The notes under the pieces were generated by a model, which saw only the letters and a list, made by a program, of their open reading frames with translations, had not been told where the DNA came from and searched no databases. The translations under genes were made by a program, and so were the position numbers. From contig NC_087065.1 in NCBI RefSeq assembly GCF_963678635.1, positions 19,543,623-19,607,622 on the forward strand: DNA of 64,000 nucleotides, read 5' to 3'. How positions within the stretch are numbered: position 1 is the first letter of the stretch; each line of letters starts with the position of its first letter. Source of the stretch: Symsagittifera roscoffensis. Taxonomy: Eukaryota; Xenacoelomorpha; Acoela; Convolutidae. Shown here in pieces: positions 61,481-64,000 of the stretch.

Positions 61481-62223
61481 AAACCGGTACTCCATATCAT
61501 CTTAAGCAATAAAGGAAACAACAAATCAGACTCTGGAATAATAATTTGGTTCAAAAAGCTTTCAAGGGACATTGTACACGATTCGAATGATCAAGAAACA
61601 ATGTAGTTAAAACTGAATCTGTAGATAGTTTCACAGCAGTATAGCAGTGAGGATGGAGAGTCCCCTTCCTCCTGCAAAGCAGAAGAGATTAAGGAACCAA
61701 TTAATTGATTCATCAAAAACACGTTAGAAAACCAGGCAAGTGTAGCGACAAAATTTTTATCAGCCGCAAGCTGTCAAAACAACCGGGCAGGAAATAACCT
61801 TTTTTTTTCAATACTTGACTTGAGCTGGGCATAATACACACAATGACAACAAGCCCAAAATACAACTTCAGTTTAGAAGGCCGAAGTTTAACATGAACAT
61901 ATCAATTTTAAACAGGATTCTACGAACTGACGGAAAAGCCAGCCAAAATACAAAAACAAACGGTTCAATGCTAGTAAACTGCAAAACACTGCATTTCAGA
62001 CATCCTACTCAAAAAAAAGGAGAAGGTGGACGAACAAATGGCGCTAGAAATCATCTTAAGTAATTTTGATGAAGAAAAACTTAGCAATTTCAGGGCCTAA
62101 ACGCGATTTCCGTGCAAACAGATTGATTGGCCGCAGTTTATTTTAAGTGCTGAAGGAGCGCGACTGCTAAAAAGAAAACAGAGGCTATCAAAAAACTGAA
62201 GGCCCAAAAAATACAAACAAATT

Positions 62224-62830
62224 TTGATTTCTTATGTTAAATCACTCTTAGAAAGTAGATTCCCAATCTGGCATTGGAAAAGACCGTTCGAGACTACTGC
62301 TAAAATCAGTGACAAACATAGCTTCAAGTGGCTAGATGAAGACGAAAGGACACTTAAGAAAGTAGTAGAAAAGGTCGCAGAAATTACAAAATATAGACAT
62401 TTTGACCTACTTTTGGGTACAAGAATAGTTTGTGACGCATCAAACACTGTCCTTAAGGCAGCATTAGAACCTTTAAGGGATTGATGCGAGTTTCAATTGC
62501 GTGAAGTTTCCTGAATTCGCCCGAGGAAACCTACTCTTTTATTGAGTCAGAGTTGTTAGGAGTTTTTCGGGCGGTTGAATAGTTTGCGCAGTACCTTTAT
62601 GGAGAATAGTTGCCGTCGTTACGAACCATCAAGCTCTAATAAGTGCAATGAATGCTCTAAAGATATCAAAGACCATCCAATAAAGGCTAACCAAATAGGA
62701 TGACAGAACTGTTACCCTTCATTTTTGATACCAAATACCTGGCAGGATTTAGGATAAAAAAATAGACTAATTGAATACTTGTCAAGAAATCCAGTCATTC
62801 CGGCGCTACCGGCATCCAACTTTTATGAGG
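62224..62830 (+). pseudogene. Gypsy copy C: RT connection and RNase H
   Basis: Frame 62224-62484 contains FKWLDEDERTLKKVVEKVAE and the RNase H start RIVCDASNTVLKAALE, homologous to 7617-7877. A frameshifted continuation ends in EYLSRNPVIPALPASN near 62775-62825. The RT fingers and palm between 61480 and 62220 are too decayed to read. Confidence 0.7.
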
Positions 62831-63442
62831 GCTTTGTGGTGGCCCAAAATACCTCGTTTATATCAAAGCTTGCAACGGAGTGCTAAACCAGTCAGCCAAT
62901 ATGATACGAGCCTTACAGAAATTGATTGACAGCCGAAAGAAAAGAGATATAGAATAATTGACTCCGTTGTCAAGCAATACAAAATCAGTCGCATTCAGTT
63001 CTTAATAAAACGGAACGAACAAAAGCTCAAAGCAGGAAAAAACTGAAGTTAAGAGACTTTTTTGCTTACCCAACACAACGAAGAAAATTACAACAGACCA
63101 GAAAAAAACAATTGATAAACCAACCCGAGAGAACAAACATTTGCAAAAAACCCTACCGGACGAAGAAAAAGAAAAACACAAAAACAGATATTCAAGCGAT
63201 GGAAGTGAATAAAACCAGATAGCGACAACAATTTTATCCCGAAAACGAGTGTGCAACAACAAGAGGGGGTGCCCGACAACAAATAAGAGAGACGGCAAGG
63301 GCAGAACAAAGAGAGCGGGAAAAGGGGGAAAGAGACAAACAACCTATAAAGAGGGGGTTAACACAACCGATCAACAAGGTGAGCGAGTAACACTCAATTT
63401 AGACAAAATGTCCCATGTTCTTCATTTCAGGAAACACGTGGG
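62831..63442. other. Unassigned stretch before the assembly gap
   Basis: Purine-rich plus strand with no convincing frame; probably the decayed continuation of gypsy copy C. Confidence 0.4.
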
Positions 63443-63642
63443 NNNNNNNNNNNNNNNNNNNNNNNNNNNNNNNNNNNNNNNNNNNNNNNNNNNNNNNNNN
63501 NNNNNNNNNNNNNNNNNNNNNNNNNNNNNNNNNNNNNNNNNNNNNNNNNNNNNNNNNNNNNNNNNNNNNNNNNNNNNNNNNNNNNNNNNNNNNNNNNNNN
63601 NNNNNNNNNNNNNNNNNNNNNNNNNNNNNNNNNNNNNNNNNN
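63443..63642. other. Assembly gap of 200 N
   Basis: Exactly 200 undetermined bases. The round number suggests a standard scaffold spacer, so the two sides may not be truly adjacent. Confidence 0.99.
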
Positions 63643-64000
63643 ATCCGTTGCTCCAGGAAGCTGGAATCGTCGATATGAACGTTTTCTTAGACGGTGGTTG
63701 TTGATCTCGGTTGTATTTGGGGGATCGTACCAAGATTGCTGATTTGCTGTAATGCGTGTTGATTTGGTTTACTAGAGAACAGCAATGCTCCAAACTCGTT
63801 CGGATGTGGCGTGAAGTTTGACTTCGGATGAAGTGCCTGCTGACTTGGATCTGTACGTATACTTGAACATCGAGATGGCCATTGTTCTGTTTCAATGGAT
63901 TTCCTTTGCTGCGATGCCAAGTCTTACTTTAAATCCTTTGAGTGTAATGACTGTAGGCAGCATATCGGGTGTGTTTTGCCATTCCGTAGTTGGAGTGTGA
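63643..64000. other. Unassigned stretch after the gap
   Basis: Open frames exist on both strands up to the window edge, less AT-rich than the left side, but no protein family was recognised. Confidence 0.35.

Noticed and set aside
61235-61572. Minus-strand frames near 61.2-61.6 kb
   Set aside because: Antisense to the readable protease region of gypsy copy C.
63249-63895. Open frames that span the N run
   Set aside because: The frames are held open only by undetermined bases.

Overview
The window looks like draft genomic sequence from a nematode, most likely Caenorhabditis or a close relative. The reasons are the AT-rich flanks, a splice acceptor of the form TTTTCAG, gypsy-type retroelements, and a Maverick/Polinton whose proteins resemble nematode copies. 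It contains a 200-base run of N (63443-63642). Almost everything is mobile DNA or its remains. The only recognisable host-gene piece is one fibronectin type III exon (3674-3964).

Layout. (1) 1-5 kb: intron-like AT-rich DNA with a 0.8-kb direct repeat (1-812 and 2609-3420) and the FN3 exon. (2) 5.2-16.1 kb: two fused, decayed gypsy copies on the minus strand (A1, 5246-10287, and A2, 10412-12949), then LTR-like and satellite sequence. (3) 16.1-50.05 kb: a second copy of the 9.35-16.1 kb block (a tandem segmental duplication), split by one very large LTR retrotransposon. (4) 17348-42904: that large element, about 25.6 kb, on the minus strand. (5) 48.5-57 kb: a decayed Maverick on the plus strand. 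(6) 57-64 kb: AT-rich DNA with a minisatellite, a BEL/Pao fragment on the minus strand, a third decayed gypsy copy on the plus strand, and the assembly gap.

The large element is the centrepiece. Read on the minus strand it has a 5' LTR (42904-41986), a primer-binding-site candidate, a 3-kb leader full of TCCGGA-centred motifs, gag, zinc knuckles plus protease, reverse transcriptase plus RNase H, and integrase with a 480-residue tail. It then carries about 9 kb of further coding sequence that ordinary gypsy elements lack, and ends in a 3' LTR (19248-18329). The extra block holds a 1431-residue ORF with a coiled coil and an SGNH/GDSL hydrolase domain whose catalytic motifs are intact, then ORFs of 430, 143 and 924 residues joined by ATGA and TAA-ATG junctions. 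The LTRs differ at only about 15 of 920 positions by eye. It sits in the reverse-transcriptase motif A region of a gypsy copy, and the sister copy at about 10579 preserves the empty site.

The Maverick remnant keeps, in order, a conserved DxE-type protein, a small membrane protein, the packaging ATPase, a small conserved basic protein, integrase, minor capsid, a basic core-like protein, major capsid and an adenovirus-type protease. Nearly all of these are frameshifted. No DNA polymerase B is visible.
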